From Phytoseiulus persimilis (Eukaryota > Arthropoda > Arachnida > Mesostigmata > Phytoseiidae), in assembly GCA_037576195.1 (NCBI GenBank), contig CM075102.1:3596001-3660000 (forward strand): a DNA stretch of 64,000 nt. The letters are read 5' to 3'. Both the position numbers and the translations under genes were made by a program. Below, piece by piece: positions 36,061-47,337 of this stretch. Under the pieces are notes generated by a model, which was given only the letters and a program-made list of their open reading frames with translations, was not told the origin of the DNA and did not search any database. How positions within the stretch are numbered: the stretch's first letter is position 1; each line of letters opens with the position of its first letter.

Positions 36061-38144
36061 CTTACTTTCCACCTCTGGAGGGGTGATTCCGAGACCAATC
36101 TGTCCATTACTTCCCAACTCTGGGGGGATGATTCCGAGACCAATCTGACCATTACTTTCCAACTCTGAAGGGGTGATGCCGAGACCAATGTGACCATCAC
36201 TTTCCAACTCTGGAGGGGTGATTCCGGGACCAATCTGACCATCATTTTCCAACTCCGAAGGGGTGATTCCGCGACCAATCTGACCATTATTTTCCAACTC
36301 TGGAGGGGTGATTCCGGGACCAATCTGACCATGCTCCTCAAAACCTGAAGGGGTGATTCCGGGACCCATCTGACAATGAATTTCCCACTCTGAAGGGAAG
36401 ATTCCGAGACCAATCTGAGCATCACTTTCCAACTCTGGAGGGGTGATTCCAAGACCAATCTGACCATTACTTCCCAAGTCTGGAGAGGTGATTCCGGGAA
36501 CAATCTGACCATGCTTCTCAAAACCTGGAGGGGTGATTCCGGAACCCATCTGACAATGAATGTCCCACTCTGGAGGGAAGATTCCGGGACCAATCTGAGC
36601 ATTACTTCCCAACTCTGGAGGGGTGATTCCGGTACCAATCTAACCATTACTTTCCAAGCCTGGAGGGGTGTTCCCGGGACCAATCTGACCATTATTTTCC
36701 AAGCCTGGAGGGGTGATTCCGGGACCAATCTGACCATTATTTTCCAACTCTGGAGGGGTGATTCCGGGAACAATCTGACCATGCTTCTCAAAACATGGAG
36801 GGGTGATTCCGAGACCCATCTGACCATTAATTTCCAACTCTGGAGGGGTGATTCCGGGAACAATCTGACCATGCTTCTCAAAACCTGGAGGGGTGATTCC
36901 GGGAACAATCTGACCATGCTTCTCAAAACCTGGAGGGGTGATTCCGGGACCAATCTGACCATTATTTTCCAAGCCTGGAGGGGTGTTCCCGGGACCAATC
37001 TGACCATTATTTTCCAACTCTGGAGGGGTGATTCCGGGAACAATCTGACCATGCTTCTCAAAACATGGAGGGGTGATTCCGAGACCCATCTGACCATTAA
37101 TTTCCAACTCTGGAGGGGTGATTCCGGGAACAATCTGACCATGCTTCTCAAAACCTGGAGGGGTGATTCCGGGACCAATCTGACCATTATTTTCCAAGCC
37201 TGGAGGGGTGATTCCGGGACCAATCTGGCCATTACTCTCCAACTCTGGAGGGGTGATTCCGGGACCAATCTGACCATTATTTTCCAACTCAGGAGGGGTG
37301 ATTCCGAGACCTATCTGACCATTATTTCCCAACTCTGGAGGGGTGATTCCGGGACCAATCTGACCATGCTTCTCAAAACCTGAAGGGATGATTCCGTGAC
37401 TAATCTGACCATGTTTTTTCAAGTCTGGAGGGATGATTCCGGGACCAATCTGACCATTATTTTCCAACTCTGGAGGGGTGATTCCGAGACCCATCTGACC
37501 ATTAATTTCCAACTCTGGAGGGGTGATTCCGGGACCAATCTGACCATTATTTTCCAACTCTGGAGGGGTGATTCCGGGACCAATCTGACCATTATTTTCC
37601 AACTCTGGAGGGATGATTCCGAGACGAATCTGACCATTATTTTCCAACTCTGGAGGGGTGATTCCGAGACCTATCTGACCATGAATTTCCAACTCTGGAG
37701 GGGTGATTCTGGGACTAATCTGACCATTATTTTCTAACTCTGGAGGGGTGATTCCGAGACCAATCTGACCATTATTTCATACTCTGGAGGGGTGATTCCG
37801 AGACCAATCTGACCATCATTTTCCAACTCTGGAGGGGTGATTCCGAGACGAATCTGACCATTATTTTCTAACTCTGGAGGGGTGATTCCGGGACCAATCT
37901 GAGCATGACTTTCCAAACCTGGAGGGGTGATTCCGGGACCAATCTGACCATTATTTTCCAGCTCTGGAGGGGTGATTCCGGGACCAATCTGACCATTCTT
38001 TTCTAACTCTGGAGGGGTGATTCCGGGACCAATCTGACCATCATTTTCCAACTCTGGAGGGGTGATTCCGAGACGAATCTGACCATTATTTTCTAACTCT
38101 GGAGGGGTGATTCCGGGACCAATCTGAGCATGACTTTCCGAACC
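36061..38144. repeat. 45-bp minisatellite array, first block
   Basis: About 46 tandem units, typical plus-strand form GGAGGGGTGATTCCGGGACC followed by AATCTGACCATTATTTTCCA and ACTCT. Since 45 is a multiple of three and the unit lacks stops in several frames, long ORFs arise on both strands. They repeat RGDSGTNLTIIFQLW on plus, and NNGQIGPGITPPELE or SWKIMVRLVPESPLQ on minus. Unit variants differ mainly at GGGACC/GAGACC/GAGACG and at the AACTCT/AAGCCT/AAACCT segment. A recurring three-unit block (CTTCTCAAAACCTGG type) marks this part. Confidence 0.97.
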
Positions 38145-38277
38145 TTTTTTTTTTTTTTTTTTTTCTGGCGGGAGGGGAAATCCCTTCGGATACAAGAGAT
38201 AGGACTTTCGTCCGTTACCCTAGTTATGAGGTGTGTCCTCTAAAACCCCTCCCTCCGCCCTTTTGGTGACTGGGCAC
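38145..38277 (-). mobile_element. Short poly(A)-tailed retro-insert in the array
   Basis: The sequence interrupting the array starts on plus with 20 T, followed by about 113 bp unlike the repeat. Read on the minus strand this is a short sequence ending in a 20-A tail, as left by a SINE or a 5'-truncated LINE. The right boundary is approximate. No clear target duplication could be made out inside the repetitive flank. No RNA polymerase III boxes were evident, so SINE or LINE 3' end is undecided. Confidence 0.55.
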
Positions 38278-40602
38278 TTCTGACCATGAATTTCCAACTC
38301 TGGAGGGGTGATTCTGGGACTAATCTGGCCATTATTTTCTAACTATGGAGGGGTGATTCCGAGACCAATCTGACCATTATTTTCCAACTCTGGAGGGGTG
38401 ATTCCGAGACGAATCTGACCATTATTTTCCAACTCTGGAGGGGTGATTCCGAGACCTATCTGACCATGAATTTCCAACTCTGGAGGTCTGGGACTAATCT
38501 GACCATTATTTTCCAACTCTGGAGGGGTGATTCCGAGACCCATCTGACCATGAATTTCCAGCTCTGGAGGGGTGGTTCCGGGACCAATCTGACCATTATT
38601 TTCCAACTCAGGAGGGGTGATTCCGAGACCTATCTGACCATGAATTTCCAACTCTGGAGGGGTGATTCCGAGACCAATCTGACCATTATTTTCCAACTCT
38701 GGAGGGGTGATTCCGAGACCTATCTGACCATGTATTTCCAACTCTGGAGGGGTGATTCTGGGACTAATCTGGCCATTATTTTCTAACTATGGAGGGGTGA
38801 TTCCGAGACCAATCTGACCATTATTTTCCAACTCTGGAGGGGTGATTCCGAGACGAATCTGACCATTATTTTCCAACTCTGGAGGGGTGATTCCGAGACC
38901 TATCTGACCATTATTTTCCAACTCTGGAGGTCTGGGACAAATCTGACCATTATTTTCCAACTCTGGAGGGGTGATTCCGAAACCCATCTGACCATTAATT
39001 TCCAACTCTGGAGGGGTGATCCCGGGACCAATCTGACCATTATTTTCCAACTCAGGAGGGGTGATTCCGAGACCTATCTGACCATGAATTTCCAACTCTG
39101 GAGGGGTGATTACGAGACGAATCTGACCATTATTTTCCAACTCTGGAGGGGTGATTCCGAGACCTATCTGACCATGAATTTCCAACTCTGGAGGTCTGGG
39201 ACTAATCTGGCCATTATTTTCTAACTATGGAGGGGTGATTCCGAGACCTATCTGACCATGAATTTCCAACTCTGGAGGTCTGGGACTAATCTGATCATTA
39301 TTTTCCAACTCTGGAGGGGTGATTCCGAGACCTATCTGACCATGAATTTCCAACTCTGGAGGTCTGGGACTAATCTGACCATTATTTTCCAACTCTGGAG
39401 GGGTGATTCCGAGACCAATCTGACCATTAATTTCCAACTCTGGAGGGGTGATTCCGGGACCAATCTGACCATTATTTTCCAAGCCTGGAGGGGTGATTCC
39501 GGGACCAATCTGACCATTATTTTCCAACTCTGGAGGGGTTATTCCGGGACCAATCTGATCATTATTTTCCAACTCTGGAGGGATGATTCCGAGACGAATC
39601 TGACCATTATTTTCCAGCTCTGGAGGGGTGATTCCGAGACCTATCTGACCATGAATTTCCAACTCTGGAGGGGTGATTCCGGGACTAATCTGACCATTAT
39701 TTTCTAACTCTGGAGGGGTGATTCCGAGACCAATCTGACCATTATTTCATACTCTGGAGGGGTGATTCCGAGACCAATCTGACCATCATTTTCCAACTCT
39801 GGAGGGGTGATTCCGAGACGAATCTGACCATCATTTTCTAACTCTGGAGGGGTGATTCCGGGACCAATCTGAGCATGACTTTCCAAACCTGGAGGGGTGA
39901 TTCCGGGACCAATCTGAGCATTACTTTCCAATTCTGGAGGGGTGATTCCGAGACCAATCTGAGCATTACTTTGCAATTCTGTAGGGGTGATTCCGGGACC
40001 AATCTGACCATTATTTTCCAACTCAGGAGGGGTGATTCCGAAGCCTATCTGACCATGAATTTCCAACTCTGGAGGGGTGATTCCGAGACCAATCTGACCA
40101 TTATTTTCCAACTCTGGAAGGGTGATTCTGAGACCCATCTGACCATTAATTTCCAACTCTGGAGGGGTGATTCCGAGAGCAATCTGACCATTATTTTCCA
40201 GCTCTGGAGGGGTGATTCCGAGACGAATCTGACCATTATATTCCAACTCTGGAGGGGTGATTCCGAGACCTATCTGACCATGAATTTCCAACTCTGGAGG
40301 GGTGATTCTGGGACTAATCTGACCATTATTTTCCAACTCTGGAGGGGTGATTCCGAGACCAATCTGACCATTATTTTCCAACTCTGGAGGGGTGATTCCG
40401 AGCCCCATCTGACCATCATTTCCCAACTCTTGAGGGGTGATTCCGGGACCGATCTGAGCATTACTTCCCAACTCTGGAGGGGTGATTCCGGGACAAATCT
40501 GACCATTATTTTCGAAGCCCGGAGGGCTGATTCCGGGACCAATCTGACCATTATTTTCCAACTCTGGAGGGGTGATTCCGGGGTCAATCTGAGCATTACT
40601 TC
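38278..40602. repeat. 45-bp minisatellite array, second block
   Basis: About 52 units. Some are 36 bp, with a 9-bp deletion giving CTGGAGGTCTGGGAC (in frame). Others are 44 bp (ATTATTTCATACTCTGG), which changes the frame. The block ends inside a unit at CTTC, where the LTR element is inserted, and continues at 47338. Confidence 0.97.
40599..40602. repeat. Target-site duplication of the LTR element (left)
   Basis: CTTC here and at 47338-47341. Joining the flanks across one copy restores a normal repeat unit (GCATTACTTCCCAACTCTGG), so the insertion point is certain. Confidence 0.92.
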
Positions 40603-40846
40603 TGTCGCATTCTAAGAGAAGCGTCTTGAGAGCGACCCAGCGGCGACCAGTTGTACTGGAGAGGGAAGTCAGCAGAGAGAAAGAGGAGAATCCCGCGAGA
40701 ATATGAGAGATGAATGAATAGAGTGCGAATGAGTGTGTGAACTAGGATACTACAAAGAGAGTAAAGAGGAGACGGAGTAAACCCGTAATAACCTAATATC
40801 CACACCGAACACCGTGTAGTCATCCCGTGAGCAGTAGAGTCTCACA
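40603..40846 (+). repeat. 5' LTR
   Basis: 244 bp, TG...CA. It is 15 bp longer than the 3' LTR because of one small indel. LTRs of this size are at the short end for Gypsy elements. Confidence 0.95.
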
Positions 40847-40856
40847 TTAGCAGCGG

Positions 40857-40874
40857 TGGTAAAAGAACCAGTCC
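40857..40874 (+). promoter_or_regulatory. Candidate primer-binding site
   Basis: A TGG-starting stretch begins 10 nt inside the 5' LTR, where a tRNA-complementary primer site is expected. I could not match it to a specific tRNA. Confidence 0.25.
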
Positions 40875-40923
40875 CGAAGAGAATACGAGAAGTGCCAAGA
40901 AGATCAGGGAAGGACAAGCGAAG

Positions 40924-41950
40924 ATGGCGGAGGCAAGCTTGGCAGCGGTACTGGCGCAGTTAACAAAGACACTGGCGAGTATGGAAAAGAGGATTGAGGG
41001 CCAGACGCAACAGATACAGGAGGTGAAGAACAAGGAGGCCAACGAACCGAAACTGGAGGCAAGAGTAAAGCCATACGACACGGCAACGCCCTTGAGGACG
41101 TTCTCAGGTGGGACCGTAGCTAGTGCAGAAAGCTGGTTGCAGGATGTAGTACAGGCAAAAACACTAGGGAAGTGGACGGAGGACTATACGAAAAGTGTGT
41201 TGCATGCTAAATTGCTTGACCCGGCGAAATATTGGCAAAGGGATCATGGCAGTAAGCGCGACAAATCGAGGACTGGGAAGCGTTATTCATAGAAACGTAC
41301 GCGCCGAAGAGGGAAAGGAGGGAATTGATGGAGGATTTTCTACGAAACGGTCAGAAACGAGGGGAGGGGTTGGAAATGTATGTGAGAAGGAAAGAACACA
41401 TCGCTCTAAAGTTAGAACTGGAACTCAAAGAGATCAAAGAGCAGGTACTCGAGGGACTGCTACCGGAGTACACGTTTCTGATACATATAATGAGGGGGAA
41501 AGAGCATAAAAATACGACAGAATTAGTGCAGGACATCGAGGAAACGATGGAGGTAGACCGAAGGAGAATAAGTCGAGTAAGATCATCACCAATCGGAACA
41601 GGAAATAGATTCGAGGCGAGACCAACGTGCTTCATCTGCAACAAGGAGGGTCATAAGCAAGCCTGGTGTCCGGGAAAATCAAGAGACCAAGGGCGATACA
41701 AAGGACCCATAGACTACCGAGAATCCGGAACATATGCCACGAGATATTTAGGAGGAGCTTCAGGAGAACGTCAGAGAACGACCGGAGACTGGCGCCAACA
41801 GCAACCTGACAGCGGAAGGGACCGAATGGGTCACACAAGACCGAGAATGAGGGAATCGACATGGAGAGACGCAACGACGAGCAGAGACCGAGCACCGCGA
41901 GATCGTCAAGGAACCTGGGGACCACCGACAAGAGAACCGACTGCAAATTA
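40924..41950 (+). CDS. gag region of the Ty3/Gypsy element
   Basis: Starts with MAEASLAAVLAQLTKTL, a helical, coiled-coil-like N-terminus. It continues through a capsid-like helical part and ends in a nucleocapsid section with a CCHC zinc knuckle CFICNKEGHKQAWC at 41628-41669, followed by an Arg-rich tail. Gag forms the virus-like particle and binds the element RNA. The region is a fossil and is not fully continuous. The boundary with pol is approximate. Confidence 0.85.
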
Positions 41951-44900
41951 TCAACCAAGAGTGACAACGCCAGCGGAAGGAGGGAGTTATGGAGGAAGAA
42001 ATAGCGGAAGTCATGAAAGAGGGCAAAGGAATGTCAGACGAGTCGAGAGGGAGTGGAGTTTCGAGCAGATCGAACCAGTGGATTCGGAACGGCAGAGAGG
42101 ATTGAAGAAAGTGACGGTCAACGGTAAAGAATGGTCAGCCAGGGTGGACACGGAAGCAGAGGTCAGCATCATTTCAGAGAAGTCAGCGGAAGAACTCGGA
42201 TTGGTACGAAGTCCAAGTGCAGTAAAGAGCATCCGCGGGATAGGAGGGGGCTCATGCGACCCAGTGGGACAATCAAAAATTCTGTTAGAAGCGGATGGAT
42301 TGCAGTTGGAAGAGGTAACACTCACAATCCTACCGACGGGGGCAATGAGTGAAAGAGAAATATTGCTGGGAAAGGATCTGTTGGATAGAGGGCTCGTAAC
42401 GGTGTACTGCGGAGGGCGATCATGGATTTTGAAGGGAGAAGCGTTCGAAGAAATCGCGAAGATCTTACCGAAGGATGACGTGAAGGTCCAACTGAAGCTA
42501 AAAGCCATGGTAACGTTGGAACCACAATCAGTCTCAATGGTCACGACGATTCCGATGGAGAAAAATGAAGGAACGTTCATGATCGATCAAGAACCCGGAT
42601 GGGGAGCATCATGTGAAGTGAGAGACGGAGAATTAGTAGTTCCACTCGCAAATGTGGGGGATACAAAGATCATCCTGAACGAGGGCACAGTGGTCGCGCG
42701 AGGAAAAATCATTGGGGATGAAAAGTTTTTCAAACTGAAGAGAATCAAAGAGGACAGCAAGGTGGCACAAGTGAAAAGAGTCGAGACGAGTGAAGGAGAT
42801 AGCATACGGGAAGAAGACATCGACGTGGAACCCAGTGTACCGCAAACCTACAAGACCCAGTTGCTTAGAATACTGAACGAGAATCGAGAAGCCATCGCAA
42901 CTTCAATGAGGGAACTAGGGAGAACGGACCTTACAGAATTCGACATAGACGAAGTGAAAGATAGCAAACCGGTCAGGTGTAAGCCTTATAGATTGTCAGA
43001 AGCTGAGAATAAAGCCTTGAGCGAAATAATAGCGCAACTGAAAGACGCGGGTATGATAGAGAGGTCGAAGTCAGAGTATGCGAGTCCAGTGTTGCTGGTG
43101 AGGAAAGCGGATGGCGGCTGGAGGATGGTCATAGACTACAGGAAACTGAATGCGCAAACAGTGAAGCTCAGTTACCCACTACCGATCATCGACGACATAT
43201 TGGACGGGGTTGGAGGCAAACGACTGTACTTAACATTCGACTTGGCGTGGGGATACTTCCAAATACCGATGACAACGAGGGCTTTAGAGAAAGCAGCATT
43301 CGTCACGAAGGATGGGCACTATGAGCCGAAGGTCCTCATGATGGGGCTGTGTAACGCGCCTTCAAAATTTCAAGAACTGATGGTACAAGTCAGAGACATG
43401 GTCGGAAAGCAACAAGCGTTTCCATTCCTGGACGACTTAATCACAGCGTCGGACGACTACTTGGAGCTTCTGGAACAGATCGAGAAAATAATGAAGGCAC
43501 TGAGAAATACAGGATTGACGATTCGGTTGGGAAAATGCAAATTCTTCAGAGGAGTGGTCCAATTCTTGGGATTCAAACTTTCAAAGAGGGGAGTAAAACC
43601 AGGAGGAGTGAAGTTGGAGACAATTGAGCGATTCGCAGCACCAACGGACGTCAATGGAGTGAGGAGGTTCTTAGGACTAACGTCGTTTTTCCGAAGATTC
43701 GTATGGAACTATTCAACCATAGCAAACCCACTGACGGAACTGTTGAAGAAAGAAGCGAAGTTCGTGTGGTCACCGAAGTGCGAAGAAGCATTCAGACAAC
43801 TGAAAACCATGTTACTGAGGGATCCAGTGTTGGAAAGATTCGTACCAGGAAGAAAAACAGAATTACACACCGATGCAAGTTGCGTAGGACTAGCTGGGAT
43901 GCTTATACAGGAGGTGAACGGAACATGGAAAATGTGTTACGCGATCAGTAGGAAGCTCGGAATCGGAAAAGAATTACCATTCCACGAAACTAGAACAACT
44001 TGCGGTAGTGTGGAGCATGGAGCGATTGCGACATTATCGATACGGTCAAGAATTCGTAGTGGTGTCAGATTGTGTAGCGGTCACATCACTGAAGACGCAA
44101 GGAGGGTCCGCGCAGATGTGCCGATGGTGGGACAGAATAGCAGAGTTCAACTTCACGGTTCGTCACCGACCAGGAACAGCGATGGCCCACATGGACGCAC
44201 GTAGTAGGGATCCAGTCGAAGAAGCACAAGAGACGGAAGAGCAAGAATATCCGACGGACTCGAAACAGAAAACAGTGTTCGAAGCGCTAGCGACGCACGA
44301 TGAATTCCATATGATACAAGCAGCGGATGAGTTCATCAAGGAAAGACTCGAAGCACTGAGGAAGACCAAGGCGGAACGAACGAGAAGGGAAGAGAATCTG
44401 GTTCAGGGGTTCTGTGAACGACAAGGAGTAATGTTCAAGGAGAAGGACGGGAAGAGATTATTCGTGGTACCAAAGGCGATGAGGAAGTATGTTTTGGTTA
44501 TCGCACACGACAAAGGCGGACACTTCGGAATGGATAAAACATTGGAGCTAATGAGGACAACGTATTGGTTTCCGAAAATGAGAGAATATACGAAGTTCCA
44601 CCTGCAAGCATGCATGGAGTGCATATTCAACAAAGACTTATCCGGCAAGAAGGAGGGGATGTGTAACGTGATTCGACCAGTGAGAAGACCGTTCCAGAAG
44701 GTGTTCATCGATCACTTGGGACCGGTACCGAAATCACTTGAAAAGGAGCACGTCATAGTACTGGAGGACGGACTGACGAGATTCGTGATACTCGAAGCAG
44801 TCGCAACAACTTCAGCGGATGGAGTAATCAAGTTCTTGACGAAGGTGTTCATGACGTGCGGGAAGCCCGAGAAAATCGTGTCCGACAGAGGGACTGCGTA

Positions 44901-45894
44901 CACCTCAGAGAAAACGGAGGAGTTCTTGCTGAAAGAAGGCGTTGGACACATTCCAATTTCATGTCAGAAACCATCATCGAACGGCCAAGTCGAAAGAATC
45001 AATAAAGAGGTGGCCAGATTGTTGAGATCACTATGCGTAACGGCGGATCACCGGGATTGGGCAAAGTTCTTACCGATGGCACAGATGTACTTGAACAGGG
45101 TGGTATCGAGAAGTACGGGGAAATCACCATTCGAGGTCTTGCATGGGTATCTACCGAGAATCAATAATCACGCGCAGTTGATAGAGGGCGAACAAGATAG
45201 GGTATGGGTACCGGCGGAAGAAGTGCAGGCAGAAGTTCGGGAACAACTGATGCAAAGCCAGGACAAATACGCTCACTATTACGATGGGAAAAGGAGGCCA
45301 CATTACATCAGATATTCGAAAGGGGATATAGTGGTAGTTAGACGCTTGTCAGTCCACACGGGTCAACCGACGAAGTTGCAACCAAAGTTTCGAGGTCCAA
45401 TGGTCATTTCTGAAGTATTGCCGAAAGATACCTATCGACTGGTCCAATTGGGTCGAAGGAATTACACTTGCACTGCTCACTGTTCGCAACTGAAATGGTA
45501 CCGACTACACGATGAGAACGAGGAGGAAATAGAAGCCTACGACGGAACAGAATACGACGAAGAGGGGCTGGAAGAAGCAGGAATCGGAGCCGTGGAGAGA
45601 CCAGAAGAAGTCATCGAATCCACAAGGATCAAGGAGCCGGCGGAGATCGAGCAGTCGGAAGAAGAGAGGGCAGGGACACCGGGGAAACCGATCGAGATAG
45701 AAACATCGGAATCATCAGAGGAAGTGCAGATCAATGTAGACCCAAGAATAGTGGGAAATCAGCCACAACAGAGGGCTCGTAGGGATTTGAACACGGCACG
45801 ATTAGAACCGGCACGCAGAAATAAAGCAGAAATAATAGATAGAAGAGCACAACCAGGTAGACAGTCGAAATTCGCGGGAAGATACTCGAAGTAG
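41951..45894 (+). CDS. pol region: protease, RT, RNase H, integrase
   Basis: The aspartic protease region is near 42140 (VDTEAEVS). The reverse transcriptase is at about 42960-43560, with WRMVIDYRKLN, LTFDLAWGYFQIPM and the YxDD-type box FLDDL. RNase H begins near 43860 (HTDASCVGLAGML). The integrase has the HHCC finger (CMECIFNK near 44610), Asp in FIDHLGP, Asp in VSDRGTAY and Glu in NGQVERINKE, and then a C-terminal segment with KFRGPMVISEVLPKDTYRLV. The order and motifs are Ty3/Gypsy. No chromodomain was recognised. Long stretches remain open, but the region as a whole is not continuous. Confidence 0.95.
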
Positions 45895-46105
45895 AAAGTT
45901 GAGGACAACTTCAGGTAGCGTGATTCGAGACCGCTATGGAAGAGGAGAGGGTTGCGAAGGAATCAACAGAACAAGTGCACGTATAAAGTAGAGCGATTTG
46001 AACCAGGTAGAGGGAAGCAAAGAGTGAAGGAGAGGGGAGAGTATCGAGAGCGAACGCGCACCGGAATCGGATCTTTTCCGTCGAACCTCGTGGCCAGAAG
46101 ACATC

Positions 46106-46818
46106 ATGTACTCTAATAACGAAGGAGCGAGCGGGACCATGGGACCCCCCATACTCTTCTACGAAGAGGGCCAAGGGCCGAAGGACGAACAACCCAGAAG
46201 ACGGGCGGTCAACCTCGAAGACGAAAGAGGATTGGCGTTCGAAGTGAACGTAACGCGGGCGGTTGCCGCAGTACAAGTAGCGAAGCCGATAGGGAGGTGC
46301 ACGAGGTGTGGCGACGACAGGCACGTGGAGATCGCCCCATACTGTAAGGCCAGGTGGGTTACGTGTGACTTGTGCAAGGAAGTTGGGCGCTTCAGTCGCT
46401 GCTACCGAAACATAAAGAGAGGATCTGCCACAAATGTAAGGGCGCAGGCCACATGGCACGAGACTGTAAGGAGGTGGTCTACGAGAAGACAGCCGACGGA
46501 GGCTACGTCGCAAGGAGGGCTGGGGAGGAAGTGGCCAAGTATGTCAGGAACTGCGGCTTCGACCCGGCGGAGTATCAACTCGAACTGACCCGACGACAAT
46601 TTGAACGGACGGGCTTGAAGGTAAACGGAGGTTACGAACGACCAAAACGGAAGGAGGGCCAGTCGGGAGCGTCAAAAACGACCACCCCAGCGACGGCAGC
46701 ACCAAGGACAGGATCAGTCCGACCGCGTCGACCCGAACCGGGCGACTACCGAGCAGTGCCACCCCCCGCCTCCGACTCAATCCGCTACACCCCACCGTCC
46801 CCATTCGCGGACATGTAA
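46106..46818 (+). CDS. Extra zinc-knuckle region downstream of integrase
   Basis: Lies between pol and the 3' LTR, where some Gypsy elements carry env. The predicted sequence has no signal peptide or membrane span. Instead it has Cys/His clusters, CTRCGDDRHVEIAPYC and CDLCKEVGRF, and a CCHC knuckle, CHKCKGAGHMARDC, followed by a basic, Pro-rich tail. The knuckles suggest nucleic-acid binding, as in a second nucleocapsid-like protein or a captured host sequence. The coding region is not fully continuous. A spliced or separately initiated third ORF is possible. Confidence 0.6.
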
Positions 46819-47108
46819 TATATCCATCAAATAATTATAAATGAAGAGGCCAGCTGTAAGAACAACTGTAGAGAATTGTAAGGAGGGCCAGATGGAATGA
46901 TTTAATTATTAGTGTCGAGAAGTCGCTGAAGGAATCAGCATATCGATGTATGGAAGGCCAGTGGATTCAAAAAGAAGAGACAATAGAAGGTCTCACGACG
47001 AAGGTGTGCTCATTTAGGTATGTGCTCGTTTAGGCAAATCGGATATCAGGGCGGAGGGTGCCGGATAGAAGTGCTGGCCAGGAGACCAGTATGGTAGCGG
47101 TGGTCGAG

Positions 47109-47337
47109 TGTCGCATTCTAAGAGAAGCGTCTTGAGAGCAGTTGTACTGGACAGGGAAGTCAGCAGAGAGAAAGAAGAGAATCCCGCGAGAATATGAGAG
47201 ACGAATGGATAGAGTGTGAATGAGTGTGTGAATTAGGATACTACGAAGAGAGTAAAGAGGAGACGGAGTAAACCCATAATGACCTAGTATCCACACCGAA
47301 TACCGTGTAGTCATTCCGTGAGCAGTAGAGTCTCACA
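47109..47337 (+). repeat. 3' LTR
   Basis: 229 bp. Aligned to the 5' LTR it shows 12 substitutions, mostly transitions, plus the 15-bp length difference. No obvious polypurine tract precedes it. The CTTC duplication follows immediately. Confidence 0.95.

Larger units (their letters stand above)
40603..47337 (+). mobile_element. Ty3/Gypsy LTR retrotransposon inserted in the minisatellite
   Basis: 6.7 kb, with direct LTRs starting TGTCGCATTC and ending GTCTCACA and a 4-bp CTTC target duplication. Domain order is gag, zinc knuckle, protease, reverse transcriptase, RNase H, integrase, which is the Ty3/Gypsy order. A further zinc-knuckle region lies between integrase and the 3' LTR. The LTRs differ at about 5% of positions plus one small indel, so this is not a very recent insertion. 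The coding part looks nearly whole, with about three breaks. It is a fossil within, and younger than, the surrounding array. Confidence 0.97.

Noticed and set aside
36024-37383. Long ORFs (up to 417 codons) on both strands in the repeat array
   Set aside because: They follow from a stop-free 45-bp unit. Opposite strands are open at the same place and 44-bp units change the frame, so no single frame is preserved.
46106-46818. Envelope gene of an errantivirus-type element
   Set aside because: No signal peptide, transmembrane span or furin-like site; the content is zinc-knuckle-like instead.
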